Of a stretch of 64,000 nt of DNA, positions 43,127 through 52,525 are shown piece by piece (positions within the stretch are counted from its first letter, which is position 1; each line of letters opens with the position of its first letter). The stretch covers positions 169,110 through 233,109 of the forward strand of contig JBCCGT010000007.1 of assembly GCA_039029135.1 (NCBI GenBank). Direction: 5' to 3'. A model generated the notes under the pieces. That model was given only the letters and a program-made list of their open reading frames with translations, was not told the DNA's origin and ran no database searches. A program made the position numbers and the translations under genes. The DNA is from JALZVT01 sp039029135. GTDB taxonomy: Bacteria; Pseudomonadota; Gammaproteobacteria; Pseudomonadales; Azotimanducaceae.

Positions 43127-43136
43127 TATCGGATCG

Positions 43137-44399
43137 CTAGTGCGGGTGTAGTCGCACCGGTACGTTCTTGATGCCGCGAATGAAGTTGTTCGGCAGGCGC
43201 TCGACCTCGCCCACCAGCTCGACCGAGCGAAAGCGCTTGAGAATCTCCTCCCAAAGCACCCGCAGCTGCATCTCCGCCAGCCGATTGCCCATGCAGCGAT
43301 GCACGCCGAAACCGAAGGCGACGTGCTGCCGAGCGTTTGGACGGTCGATGATCAGCCGGTCGGCGTCGGGAAACACGGACTCGTCGCGGTTACCGGACAG
43401 GTACCACATCACGACCTTGTCGCCCTTGCGAATGCGCTCGCCGCCGAGCAGCGTGTCTTCCAGCGCCGTGCGCCGCATGTGTATGACCGGCGTCTGCCAA
43501 CGAATCATCTCGGACACCATGTTAGGTATGAGCGCCGGGTTCGCGCGCAGCTTATCGTACTCCCCAGGAAACTCGTTCAGCGCGATCACGCCGCCGCTGA
43601 TGCTGTTGCGGGTCGTATCGTTACCGCCAACGATGAGCAGCAGCAGGGTACCGAGAAAACGCTCCGGGTCTTCGTTCATCTTCGCGGTCGCGGGGTCTTG
43701 CTGCAGCATCGAAATCAGATCAAAGCTCGGCGCCTGGCCGGCCTTCGCCATCCACAGCTGATAAAACGCCCCCGCCGCCTGCATCAGTTCATCGTAGCGA
43801 CCCTGCATGTCGATGCTGTCGTCGCCCGTGACTTCGGGTACCGCCGTGGTGATATCGGACCAGTGGATCAGCTTGAGCCGGTCTTCGTAGGGAAAGTCCA
43901 GCAACGTCGCCAGCATGCGCGCCGTCAGTTCGATCGACACCGCGGGCACCCAGTTGAAGGTCTCGCCCACGGGCAGGTTGTCGAGAATGTCGACCACGCG
44001 CTCGCGAATCAGCGCCTCCATGCCGGCCAGATTGCGCGGCGACACCGACGGCGCCACCGCCATGCGCTCGGGCATGTGGCGCGGCTCGTCCATGGTGATG
44101 AAACTCTCACCCTGGATCTCGCCCTCGCGCGCCGTTGGCGGATCCGCGATCGCGATGCCGCCCAGGCCGGCAGCGGACGAGAACACCGCGTTGTTCATGT
44201 CGACGGCCTTGATCAGCTCGTGACTCGTGACCGACCAGAACGGTCCGTTGACGCTGTCTTCGAGGAAGTGCACGGGGGCCTCCTCGCGCAGCCGTGCAAA
44301 CCAGGGCCGCCAGCTATCCTCCATGAACCGCTCCGGGCGGCTGACATCGATATCGGCGAGCGGGGCGATCCGTGGATCGGCTGCGGCTGGGGTGCTCAA
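43137..44399 (-). CDS. cytochrome P450, CYP153-like
   Basis: This 420-residue soluble P450 resembles CYP153 alkane and fatty-acid terminal hydroxylases: NWVPAVSIELTARMLATLLD, FPYEDRLKLIHWSD, TLLLLIVGGNDTTRNSISGG (I helix), ALIPNMVSEMIRWQTPVIHM (ExxR) and FGFGVHRCMGNRLAEMQLR (haem Cys), then LWEEILKRF. The match is from memory of that family and needs a phylogeny. CYP153 enzymes need a ferredoxin and reductase, which are not encoded next to it. The start is TTG at 44399 with CGGAGC upstream. Neighbours (GST, hydrolase) do not form an evident operon. Confidence 0.9.
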   Translation of the reverse strand: MSTPAAADPRIAPLADIDVSRPERFMEDSWRPWFARLREEAPVHFLEDSVNGPFWSVTSHELIKAVDMNNAVFSSAAGLGGIAIADPPTAREGEIQGESFITMDEPRHMPERMAVAPSVSPRNLAGMEALIRERVVDILDNLPVGETFNWVPAVSIELTARMLATLLDFPYEDRLKLIHWSDITTAVPEVTGDDSIDMQGRYDELMQAAGAFYQLWMAKAGQAPSFDLISMLQQDPATAKMNEDPERFLGTLLLLIVGGNDTTRNSISGGVIALNEFPGEYDKLRANPALIPNMVSEMIRWQTPVIHMRRTALEDTLLGGERIRKGDKVVMWYLSGNRDESVFPDADRLIIDRPNARQHVAFGFGVHRCMGNRLAEMQLRVLWEEILKRFRSVELVGEVERLPNNFIRGIKNVPVRLHPH

Positions 44400-44499
44400 G
44401 ACGGTGCTCCGAGGCGGCTGAGAACGTCAGAATGTCCGCACAAAGCAATTGATTCAACAACAGTGTTCGCGTTTCTCGCGCGCCCGCGGGCCAGCGCCC

Positions 44500-45705
44500 T
44501 CAGTCGAGCGCCCGTCCCGGCGCCGCGTAACGTATCTCGAGATCCCCTTCCAGCGTCCGATGCACCGGACAGCGGTTGGCGATCTGCAGCAGCCGGCGAT
44601 GCTGGTCGTCCGTCAGCGGCCCCTGCAATTCGATCGCACGCTCCAGCACCTCGATGCGGCGATTGCCGTCTTCGCAGTCGTCGCAGTCAACGCGATGCTC
44701 GCGACTGTGTCGCAGATGCACCTGCACGTCCGTGAGTGGCCAGTCGTTGCGTTCGGCGTACATGCGCAGGGTCATCGACGTGCAGGTGCCCAGCGCAGCA
44801 AGCAGGTGTTCATAGGGATCCGGACCCAGGTTATGCCCGCCCAGCTTGCGCGGTTCGTCCGCCAGCCAGTGATGATCGTCCGTGTGCACCGAGCGCAGAA
44901 ACTGTCGATTGAGCTCGCCAACTGTCACTCTGCCCGCTGCAACCACCGGCGGCGTCGCCGCCGCCGGTGCGGCCAGATAGCGCGAGGACCAGGCCGCGAG
45001 GGTCTGGGCGACGTACTCCGTGTCTTCGGCCGAGGACAGCAGGTGATCCGCGTCGTCGAGTGTGATGAAGCTCTTCGGGTGTTTCGCGGCGCCAAAGATG
45101 ATGCCGGCCTGTTCGATCGAGACGGTGTCATCCAGCGGCGCGTGCATCACCAGCAGCGCCTTGCGCAGGCCGGCGATGCGCTCACGCATCAGCGCGAGCG
45201 AATAGTCGGCCACGAAGCTGGCATCGACGCTGAACCGCTCGGTACCCACCTGCACGGTGCCATCAGCGCGCCCCAGCCGCTCGACGACGTGTTCCGCTGA
45301 CGCCGGCGCGCCGAGCGTCACCACCGCCTTCGCGGACGGAATCGCTGCCGCCGCCGCCAGCACGCCCGCGCCGCCGAGACTGTGGCCGATCAGCAGATCC
45401 GGCGCCGCGTACTCGGCCGTCATGAAGCGCGCCGCGGCGACGAGATCATCGACGTTGGAGGCGAAATCGGTGTTGCCGAAATCTCCCGCCGAATTGCCGA
45501 GGCCGGTGAAGTCGAAGCGAAACACTGCGATGCCCTGGGCCGCGAGCTGGCGGCTGATGCGCGACGCCGCCGCGATGTTCTTGCTGCAGGTGAAGCAGTG
45601 GGCAAACAGTGCGTAGCCGCGCGTGGCGCCATCGGGCTGCACGAGGGCCGCTGACAGACGCACACCCGCGTCGTTGGTGAACTCGATACGCGTGTTGCTA
45701 GCCAT
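44500..45705 (-). CDS. bifunctional alpha/beta hydrolase-OsmC fusion
   Basis: This 401-residue protein joins two domains. Residues 1-255 are an alpha/beta hydrolase (YALFAHCFTCSKNIAAASRI, DLLIGHSLGGAGVLAAAAA with the nucleophilic Ser in GHSLGG, SVEQAG-type cap region and the DADHLL Asp/His end). Residues 265-400 are OsmC-like (EPRKLGGHNLGPDPYEHLLA, ALGTCTSMTLRMYAERNDWP), with the second peroxidatic Cys in QIANRCPVHRTLEGD. Such fusions are known in proteobacteria and probably reduce organic peroxides. The ATG follows GAGGAGCAACGCC. It is divergent from the LolA-like operon. Confidence 0.93.
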   Translation of the reverse strand: MASNTRIEFTNDAGVRLSAALVQPDGATRGYALFAHCFTCSKNIAAASRISRQLAAQGIAVFRFDFTGLGNSAGDFGNTDFASNVDDLVAAARFMTAEYAAPDLLIGHSLGGAGVLAAAAAIPSAKAVVTLGAPASAEHVVERLGRADGTVQVGTERFSVDASFVADYSLALMRERIAGLRKALLVMHAPLDDTVSIEQAGIIFGAAKHPKSFITLDDADHLLSSAEDTEYVAQTLAAWSSRYLAAPAAATPPVVAAGRVTVGELNRQFLRSVHTDDHHWLADEPRKLGGHNLGPDPYEHLLAALGTCTSMTLRMYAERNDWPLTDVQVHLRHSREHRVDCDDCEDGNRRIEVLERAIELQGPLTDDQHRRLLQIANRCPVHRTLEGDLEIRYAAPGRALD

Positions 45706-45825
45706 GGGCGTTGCTCCTCAAAGACCGCTCAAGCGTCCCGCTCGCCGGGACGCAACTCAAGGTCAAATCCGCTGTTTCGTCTTGCTGTACTATCAGGCGC
45801 ATTGTCGGAACCTGAGGCCGAACAT

Positions 45826-46692
45826 ATGGCTTCTCGGTCGCAACAGCCACTGCACTCGCCGCCTGGTTTACGAGTGTTCCAGAGAATCGGACCTCGTCCG
45901 CGGCGGCTGACGCTATTAGTACTCGCACTGCTGCCGTGGTTCCCTGCCCTCACGGGTTTAAGTCACGCAGCCGAGGCAGCGCCGAACACCGTGGGGCTTG
46001 CCGAGCTACCCGATGCGGCTGATCTGATCGATCGTCTGCTCGAACGCAGTCGCGGCCTGTCGTCCTATTCGGAGGTCTCGATGACCGTGCACCGCCCCGA
46101 CTGGGAGCGCAACTCGAGCCTCAAATCGTGGACGCGCGGCGAGGCAGACAGCCTGATTCGCTTCATCGCACCCGCCCGCGACGCCGGCAACGGCACGCTC
46201 AAGAAGGGCAGCCAGATGTGGACCTACACGCCCAAGCTGAACCGCGTCATCCGGCTGCCGAGTTCGATGATGTCCCAGAGCTGGGGCGGCTCCGATTTTT
46301 CTTACAACGACCTGGCGCGCTCGGACGAACTGCGCGAGCACTTCGATCACAGGATCGAGGCGGCCGGCGAATCCGGAGGCCAGGCGCTGTTCCGCGTGAC
46401 GTCGATACCGCGCCCGGGCGCGCCGGTGGTCTGGGGCAAGCAGGAGCTGACCATCCGCGCCGACCTGGTGCTGATCGAGCAGCTGTTCTTCGATCAAGAC
46501 CTGAAACCGCTTAAGCGCATGACCGGCCACGACTTCGCGGACGCCGGCGACGGGCGCTGGCTGGCCATGCGCATGCGCATGCATACGCTCGAGAAAGACG
46601 ATCACTGGACCGAGATCCGCTACGACACGATCAAGTTCGACGTCGACGTAGCCGACCGCACGTTCACCCAATTCGCGCTGAAGAATCCGTGA
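45826..46692 (+). CDS. outer-membrane lipoprotein-sorting (LolA-like) protein
   Basis: This 288-residue periplasmic protein has a signal peptide (LTLLVLALLPWFPALTGLSH) and the LolA-like fold seen in outer-membrane lipoprotein-sorting proteins: SYSEVSMTVHRPDWERNSSL, DAGNGTLKKGSQMWTYTPKL and VIRLPSSMMSQSWGGSDFSY. Such proteins carry a lipid or lipid anchor across the periplasm. ATG at 45826 (GAGG eight bases upstream) is preferred over TTG at 45802. It is the first gene of a run with two permeases, an ATPase and a barrel protein. Confidence 0.87.
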   Translation: MASRSQQPLHSPPGLRVFQRIGPRPRRLTLLVLALLPWFPALTGLSHAAEAAPNTVGLAELPDAADLIDRLLERSRGLSSYSEVSMTVHRPDWERNSSLKSWTRGEADSLIRFIAPARDAGNGTLKKGSQMWTYTPKLNRVIRLPSSMMSQSWGGSDFSYNDLARSDELREHFDHRIEAAGESGGQALFRVTSIPRPGAPVVWGKQELTIRADLVLIEQLFFDQDLKPLKRMTGHDFADAGDGRWLAMRMRMHTLEKDDHWTEIRYDTIKFDVDVADRTFTQFALKNP

Positions 46693-46705
46693 GGGCACTA
46701 GCGCC

Positions 46706-47944
46706 ATGCGCCTGACCCTCGCGCTCGCCTGGCGCAATCTGTGGCGCAACACGCGGCGCACGCTGCTGGCCGCGGGCGCGATCGCCTTCATGGTGCTGCT
46801 GCTCATCTTCGCGCTGTCGATGCAGTTCGGCGGCTACGACACCATGATCGATCACGGCGCGGGCGTGATGAACGGCCACGCCCAGGTCCAACATCCGGAG
46901 TACGTGGACAATCCGCGGATGCGCTTCACGCTGCCCGGCGCGGAGCGGTTGGCCGCATCGCTGCGCGAGCTACCCGACGTCCGCGCCGTAACGCCGCGCG
47001 CCGTCGGCACGGCGCTCGCGTCCGCAGGAGAAGCAAGCTACGGCGCGCTGGTCGTCGGCGTCGACCCGGCGCACGAGGGGCTGGTCTCCTGGCTGCCCGA
47101 GGCCGTACTCGAGGGCCGCTACCTGCAGCTCGGCGACCATGACCGCGCTGTGATCGGCAGGATTCTGGCCCGCAATCTCGGCCTCACGCTCGGCGACGAA
47201 CTGGTGCTGCTCGGCGTCACGCCCGACGACGGCATGGCGGTACTCGCGGCGACGGTGGTCGGCATCGTCGAATCCCAGCAGGCTGAGCTCGATCGCACGC
47301 TGGCCCACGTACCGCTCGGGCTGTTCCAGGAAGCCTTCGAGATGCCCGACGCCGCGCACACCGTGGCGATCATGTACGAACACCACCAGGCCGCGGACGC
47401 CGGCGCGATACGGCAGGTGATCGACAACTCGGCGGGTGATGCAGAGACCGACGTGGCGCTGTGGCGACGCCTGTTGCCCGAGATCGAAACCATGATCGCG
47501 ATGGACAAGGCCTCGGCCTTCGTGATGTACGGCATCCTGGTCGCCCTGGTCGCGTTTTCGATTGCCAACACCTTCGTGATGATGATCTTCGAGCGCACCC
47601 AGGAATTCGGCACGCTGCTCGCTATGGGCGCGCGTCCCGGCACGCTGGTCGGCACCGTGCAGCTCGAGACGCTGCTGCTCGCCCTGCTGGGGGCCGGAAT
47701 CGGCGTCGTCCTGGGCGTGCTCGCGACCTACTACACGGGGCTGGCGGGCATCTCTCTCGGGGCCGAGTCGCAGCAGATCATGGCCGCGTTTCAGATGCCC
47801 GAACGCATGTACTTCGGCGTGCAGTGGTCGATCGTCGTGATCGCGCCGCTGCTGATGATCGCCGTGACTCAGATCGCCGCGTTCATCGCCGGTCGCCGTG
47901 TGCATCACATGCGCATCGTCGACGCGGTCCGCGAAGAGCTCTAA
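46706..47944 (+). CDS. ABC transporter permease, MacB/FtsX/LolC-like (first)
   Basis: This 412-residue permease has one N-terminal membrane helix (TLLAAGAIAFMVLLLIFALS), a MacB-PCD-like periplasmic domain, and three C-terminal helices (SAFVMYGILVALVAFSIANT, LLALLGAGIGVVLGVLATYY, IVVIAPLLMIAVTQIAAFIA). TQEFGTLLAMGARPG is the conserved loop coupling to the ATPase. It pairs with the permease at 47949, whose start follows after four bases, and with the carrier just upstream (13-base gap). Confidence 0.92.
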   Translation: MRLTLALAWRNLWRNTRRTLLAAGAIAFMVLLLIFALSMQFGGYDTMIDHGAGVMNGHAQVQHPEYVDNPRMRFTLPGAERLAASLRELPDVRAVTPRAVGTALASAGEASYGALVVGVDPAHEGLVSWLPEAVLEGRYLQLGDHDRAVIGRILARNLGLTLGDELVLLGVTPDDGMAVLAATVVGIVESQQAELDRTLAHVPLGLFQEAFEMPDAAHTVAIMYEHHQAADAGAIRQVIDNSAGDAETDVALWRRLLPEIETMIAMDKASAFVMYGILVALVAFSIANTFVMMIFERTQEFGTLLAMGARPGTLVGTVQLETLLLALLGAGIGVVLGVLATYYTGLAGISLGAESQQIMAAFQMPERMYFGVQWSIVVIAPLLMIAVTQIAAFIAGRRVHHMRIVDAVREEL

Positions 47945-47948
47945 GCGG

Positions 47949-49169
47949 GTGCAGCGCTGGGCTCTCATCTTTGCGCTCGCGACGCGCAATTTCTGGCGCC
48001 AGCGCAGGCGCAACACATCGCTTCTGATCGCCGTAGCGATCGGCATGGCGGCAACGCTCGCGGGGGGATTTCTAATACGCGGCTGGCAGATGTCGAGCAT
48101 CGCCGAGGCCGTCGACAATCTCGGCGGCACGATCGTCGTGCAACACGCAGACTGGAGCGCGAAGCCGGAGCCGAGATTCAGCGTCGCCCTGGACGCCACC
48201 AACCGCCAGCGTCTAAACGACCTGGATCGGCCGTGGCTCGCGCGCATCCGGGCCAACGTGTCGCTGTCGAGCGAGCGCGAGACCCGCGGCGCCGAGCTGC
48301 ACGGCATCGACGTCGCGGCCGAGCTCGAGCAGACCGTGCTCGCACGCTATCGGATCGACGGCGCGTGGCCGGACGCGGAGAGCACCAACGCTGTCGTCGT
48401 TGGTGCCGCCCTGGTGGCAGACCTGGAGACACGACTCGGCAAGCGCATCGTGCTGATGACGCAAGACGCGCAGGAACGGCGCGCCGAGATCGGCCTGACG
48501 ATCGTCGGCGTCTTTCACGCGCCGACCGAAGCCGCGGAGCGTGCCCGCATCTTCATGCCGCGGCAGGCGGTCGAGCGCCTGCTGAACATGACGGGACGCG
48601 CCAGCGAGATCGTGATCTCGACGCCCGATCTGCTGCGGACCGAGGCCGCGACCGAAGCAGTCGCAGCCGCGTTTCCCACAGCTCGCGTGCGCGATTGGCG
48701 CGGCGTACAACCGACCATCTGGGCGATGTACCAGCTCACCGAGGGCATGGTCGTCATCTGGCAGATGATCTTTCTCGCCGCCCTGGCCTTCGGTCTCGTC
48801 AACACGCTCGTTGCGGCGGTGCTGGAGCGCACGCGAGAGTTTGGCCTGCTGCAGGCGGTCGGCATGCGGCCGCGCGCGATCCTGCAGCAGGTGCTGGTGG
48901 AATCCTGGCTGATTCTGCTCGCCGGGCTCATCGTCGGCGGTGTCATCGCCGCGCTGATCTATCTCTGGCTCGCCGACGGTATCGACGTCGCGGCACTGGC
49001 ACCGGGCATGGACGTGCCCGGCATGACGCGCCCGCTATATCCGATCGTCCAGGCCGTGGACGTCGTAAGCCTAATCGGCGTGATCGCCCTGTTCGGCTTT
49101 TTCGCCAGCCTGTATCCCGCGCGCCGGGCCGTGGCTCTGGACCCCATCACCGCACTGAACCGTCACTAG
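47949..49169 (+). CDS. ABC transporter permease, MacB/FtsX/LolE-like (second)
   Basis: This 406-residue second permease shares the layout of the first: an N-terminal helix (NTSLLIAVAIGMAATLAGGF), a periplasmic domain of about 220 residues, and helices MIFLAALAFGLVNTLVAAVL, SWLILLAGLIVGGVIAALIY and VVSLIGVIALFGFFASLYPA, with TREFGLLQAVGMRPRAILQQ before the second. The end (PARRAVALDPITALNRH) is the classic C-terminus of MacB/LolC-type permeases. GTG at 47949 is chosen from position; the longer frame overlaps the previous gene. Confidence 0.92.
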   Translation: MQRWALIFALATRNFWRQRRRNTSLLIAVAIGMAATLAGGFLIRGWQMSSIAEAVDNLGGTIVVQHADWSAKPEPRFSVALDATNRQRLNDLDRPWLARIRANVSLSSERETRGAELHGIDVAAELEQTVLARYRIDGAWPDAESTNAVVVGAALVADLETRLGKRIVLMTQDAQERRAEIGLTIVGVFHAPTEAAERARIFMPRQAVERLLNMTGRASEIVISTPDLLRTEAATEAVAAAFPTARVRDWRGVQPTIWAMYQLTEGMVVIWQMIFLAALAFGLVNTLVAAVLERTREFGLLQAVGMRPRAILQQVLVESWLILLAGLIVGGVIAALIYLWLADGIDVAALAPGMDVPGMTRPLYPIVQAVDVVSLIGVIALFGFFASLYPARRAVALDPITALNRH

Positions 49170-49176
49170 GATCACC

Positions 49177-49878
49177 ATGTCCGGCACCCAAACGTCTGTT
49201 GTGAAAACGGAAAACCTGAGCCGCATCTACGGCGAAGGCGAGATCGAGGTGCGCGCGCTCGACGGCGTCAGCATCGACATCAGCGCCGGCGAGTTCGTCA
49301 GCATCGCGGGCCCCTCGGGCTCCGGCAAATCGACGCTGCTGAATCTGATCGGCGCGCTCGACACGCCGGATGCCGGGGAAATCTGGATCGGCGGCGAGCG
49401 GCTCGGGGGTTTGAACAAGGCGCAGCTCGCCGACGTGCGCCTGCGTCGCATCGGCTTCGTGTTCCAGGCGTACAACCTGGTACCGGTGCTGTCGGCCGTG
49501 GAAAACGTCGAGTTCATCGCCCAGCTACAGGGTGTCGGCAAGGACGAGCGACGCGATCGCGCGCAGGAGATGCTGGCGCAGGTGGGCCTGAGCGGCATGG
49601 AAGATCGGCGACCGGGCGAGCTCTCCGGCGGCCAGCAGCAGCGGGTCGCGATCGCGCGGGCGCTGGCCTCGCAGCCCGACATCCTGCTCGCCGACGAGCC
49701 GAGCGCCAATCTCGACACGGCCACCACCGCCGGACTGATGGCGCTGCTCGCACGACTAAACGAAGAGCGGGCCACCACCATCATCATGGTCACTCACGAC
49801 CCTGACGTCATGCGCGAAGCGAAACGCAAGCTTGCGATGCGGGACGGACGCATCGTGGAAGACACCGGGACGCCGTGA
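49177..49878 (+). CDS. ABC transporter ATP-binding protein, LolD/MacB-like
   Basis: This 233-residue ATPase serves the two preceding permeases. It has Walker A GPSGSGKSTLLNLIGALD, Q loop FVFQAYNLVPVLSAVENVEF, signature LSGGQQQRVAIARALASQ, Walker B ILLADEPSANLD and the switch His in MVTHDPDVM. These are typical of the LolD/MacB/FtsE class. Its stop overlaps the GTG start of the next gene (GTGA), so translation is coupled to the barrel protein. Confidence 0.94.
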   Translation: MSGTQTSVVKTENLSRIYGEGEIEVRALDGVSIDISAGEFVSIAGPSGSGKSTLLNLIGALDTPDAGEIWIGGERLGGLNKAQLADVRLRRIGFVFQAYNLVPVLSAVENVEFIAQLQGVGKDERRDRAQEMLAQVGLSGMEDRRPGELSGGQQQRVAIARALASQPDILLADEPSANLDTATTAGLMALLARLNEERATTIIMVTHDPDVMREAKRKLAMRDGRIVEDTGTP

Positions 49879-51260
49879 AGGCATCCGCGCGGGACACGAT
49901 CCTGGGCTGCAGCGCCAAAGAACGGCAGCCTGGCGCCGCGTCCAGCGGTCGCAGGCCGCTGTTCTACGGTCACGGGCCGCAGCTGTGTCGCGTTGTTCTG
50001 GGCGTCCTGTGTGTCGCCTCCGGCGCGCTAGCCGCCGAATTCGAAGGCCGCTGGAAGCTGGTCGCGTCCGGTTTCGACGCGACCAACGAAGACATAGTCG
50101 CGCGCAGCGGCATCGACCCGGCCTACGGCCTGAACGCGGATCTGCGCCTCGGCTACCGGGACTCGCTCGGCAAGCTGTCCTGGGAGATTGCGGGCGAGAT
50201 CACGGCGCTGCAGGGCGATCTAGTGCGCAACCAGGCGCTGGTCCCGTTCGGTGCGAACGGCGGCAGCGAGGGCGCGCTGTTCATCAGCGACGCGGGCCGC
50301 GCGGTCGATCTCGCCGACATCATCGACCGCGGCGGTCGTCACGCGATCAGCCAGCGCGTCGATCGCGCGGTGCTCGCGTGGCAGCGCGGCCGGGTGCGCG
50401 TGCGCGCCGGTCGCCAGGCGCTCAGCCTCGGCGGCGGCATCGTGTTCAATCCGCTGGACGTATACAGCCCCTTCGCGCCGACCGCCGTCGATCGCGACTT
50501 CAAGACCGGCGACGATGCGCTCATCATTACCTATCTGGGTCCGAGCGGCTCGGAGACCGAGCTGATCGGCGTCGCCCGCCGCCGCCCCGGCGAAAAGGGT
50601 CTATCCGCGGCGGCGAGTTCGTTCGGCGTTCGCCACCGGCGCCAGGTCGGCGCTCTGGAGCTAGAGCTGGGCGCCGCGCGCCACTACGACGACGACCTGA
50701 TCATGGCGAGCGCCTCCGGCCCGATCGGCGGCGCGGTGTGGCGCATCAACTGGCTCGGCACTTTTCACAAGCGACCGGACGGCGCTTCGACCAGTACCCA
50801 CAGCGCCGTCGCCAACATCGATTTCGCGTTTGGGTTCCGCGACCAGGCGGGCTATGCGTTCTTCGAGTATTACTACAACGGCTTCGGCGATCCAGCGGCG
50901 GCGGAGGAACCACCGCGACTCAGTCAGCCGGCGCTCGAGCGCCTCGCCCGCGGCGAGCTGTTCGTGCTGGAACAGCACTACTTCGCGATGGGCACGCAGC
51001 TTGGACTAACTCCGCTGATGAACCTGAACGCGGCCGCGATCTTCAACCTGGAGGATCAGGCGCCGCTGCTGCAGGCCGGGCTCGTATACCAGCCCGGCGA
51101 CAATCAGACCCTGGAATTCGGAGTCATCGTGCCGACGGGCTACGCGGGCGAGGAGTTCGGCGGCATCACGCTGGGACAGGTGCCAGCGGACGACGGCGCC
51201 GCGCCGCTGCTGACGGGCACGAGCCGACAGGCCTATCTGCGCCACGTCTGGTTTTTCTAA
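49875..51260 (+). CDS. outer-membrane beta-barrel protein of the LolA/ABC operon
   Basis: This 461-residue protein has an extended N-terminus with a hydrophobic segment (CRVVLGVLCVASGALAAEFE) acting as signal, then alternating strands rich in aromatic and charged residues, such as ADLRLGYRDSLGKLSWEIAG and GRVRVRAGRQALSLGGGIVF. It ends in a terminal Phe (RQAYLRHVWFF), as outer-membrane barrels do. The family was not recognised with certainty; porin or alginate-export-like barrels are the nearest. The four-base overlap with the ATPase gene ties it to the operon as a possible outer-membrane partner. Confidence 0.72.
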   Translation: MKASARDTILGCSAKERQPGAASSGRRPLFYGHGPQLCRVVLGVLCVASGALAAEFEGRWKLVASGFDATNEDIVARSGIDPAYGLNADLRLGYRDSLGKLSWEIAGEITALQGDLVRNQALVPFGANGGSEGALFISDAGRAVDLADIIDRGGRHAISQRVDRAVLAWQRGRVRVRAGRQALSLGGGIVFNPLDVYSPFAPTAVDRDFKTGDDALIITYLGPSGSETELIGVARRRPGEKGLSAAASSFGVRHRRQVGALELELGAARHYDDDLIMASASGPIGGAVWRINWLGTFHKRPDGASTSTHSAVANIDFAFGFRDQAGYAFFEYYYNGFGDPAAAEEPPRLSQPALERLARGELFVLEQHYFAMGTQLGLTPLMNLNAAAIFNLEDQAPLLQAGLVYQPGDNQTLEFGVIVPTGYAGEEFGGITLGQVPADDGAAPLLTGTSRQAYLRHVWFF

Positions 51261-51368
51261 CGCGGCCCAAGACTTGGCGGTCGCCGCGCGGCGATGTTCA
51301 AACTCCGCCAATCTAGTTAAGGTTCGCGCTGCACGTGGTACGGGCCGTCAGAGCCCGGTTGGGGGACT

Positions 51369-52391
51369 GTGGACATCGAGCTCTTTGCGCTCGTCGGTTT
51401 TGTGCTGGCGGCCTATTCCATCGTTGCGAACGACGTCATTCAGACGCTCGGCACCTTCATGGCCTCCAACAGCCAGCGTTCCTGGCAGATCCTGTGGCTC
51501 TACGCGTGTTCGATCCTGGCCGCGGTGCTGTTTTACGGCTACTTCGCGTTCGATGGCGACATCGCGTTCTCGCGGCTGAATCGCATCCCCTATCCCGAAA
51601 CCGGCATCCAGTGGTGGCACGCCGTGCCGCCGCTTGTCCTGCTGTTCCTGACGCGCTTCGGCGTTCCCGTGTCAACGACGTTTCTCGTACTGACGCTGTT
51701 CGCGATGACCGGCGGCGCGGCCACCGAGGGCGTGCTGCAAAAGATGCTGACGAAGTCCGCGCTCGGCTACGTCGTCGCCGTCACAGCGGGTGGCCTTTTG
51801 TACCTCGCGATCTCGCGGAGCTTCGAGCGCTGGATCGGCGACACCCGCGATGAATCCCCCGCGAGCTATTGGGTGGTGCTGCAGTGGCTGTCGACGGCCT
51901 ACCTGTGGTCCCAGTGGCTCATGCAGGATCTGGCGAACATCTTCGTCTATCTGCCGCGCACGACGACCGTCGTCGACGGCGCCACCCAGGTCAGCTTTGG
52001 CTGGGAGCTGCTGCTGCTTGCCACCTTCGTCATGCTGGTGCTGCACGCGTACGTGTTCGCCACCCGCGGCGGCACCATCCAGCGCATTGTTTTGCGCAAG
52101 ACCAACACCACCGATATTCGCGCGGCGACCCTGATCGACTTCTCCTACGGTGTCATCCTGATGATCTTCAAGGAATGGAACGACATCCCCATGAGCACGA
52201 CCTGGGTTTTCCTGGGTTTGCTCGCGGGCCGCGAAATCGCGATCTCCTGGGCGATCGGCGCCCGCTCCACCGGAGAAGCCATGCGTGACGTCGCAGGCGA
52301 TCTCGCCCGCGCGGCCCTGGGTCTGGTCGTATCAGTCGCGCTGGCCTTTGGACTGCCGTGGCTGGCAACCGGCAGCATGCCCACGTTTTGA
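51369..52391 (+). CDS. PiT-like membrane transporter
   Basis: This 340-residue protein has about eight to ten hydrophobic segments and two motifs reminiscent of inorganic phosphate transporters (PiT): YSIVANDVIQTLGTFMASNS near the N-terminus and FGVPVSTTFLVLTLFAMTGG in the middle. The usual PiT repeat is only partly recognisable, so it is a divergent member or relative. The GTG start follows a GGGGG tract. It is not clearly coupled to the neighbouring operons. Confidence 0.65.
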   Translation: MDIELFALVGFVLAAYSIVANDVIQTLGTFMASNSQRSWQILWLYACSILAAVLFYGYFAFDGDIAFSRLNRIPYPETGIQWWHAVPPLVLLFLTRFGVPVSTTFLVLTLFAMTGGAATEGVLQKMLTKSALGYVVAVTAGGLLYLAISRSFERWIGDTRDESPASYWVVLQWLSTAYLWSQWLMQDLANIFVYLPRTTTVVDGATQVSFGWELLLLATFVMLVLHAYVFATRGGTIQRIVLRKTNTTDIRAATLIDFSYGVILMIFKEWNDIPMSTTWVFLGLLAGREIAISWAIGARSTGEAMRDVAGDLARAALGLVVSVALAFGLPWLATGSMPTF

Positions 52392-52415
52392 GCGGTTGCT
52401 CAGGGACCGTTTGAG

Positions 52416-52434
52416 CCGGCCTCCCCTCGGCCGG
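52416..52434 (+). terminator. stem-loop after the PiT-like gene
   Basis: CCGGCC-TCCCCTC-GGCCGG is a 6-bp GC stem about 25 bases after the stop. No T run follows, so termination is only plausible. Confidence 0.3.
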
Positions 52435-52525
52435 TAGTATCGACCAACGGGTTGCCGGGAGGGCCGCCCGTATTGGCTTGTCGCCATGTGGAAACACCAC
52501 GCTTCATGAAGGGGGCCCATACTCC

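Noticed and set aside
43299..44735. 478-codon plus-strand open frame
   Set aside because: It is antisense to the CYP153-like P450 gene; its composition is typical of a shadow frame.
46970..48307. 445-codon minus-strand open frame
   Set aside because: It covers two well-supported permease genes in antisense.
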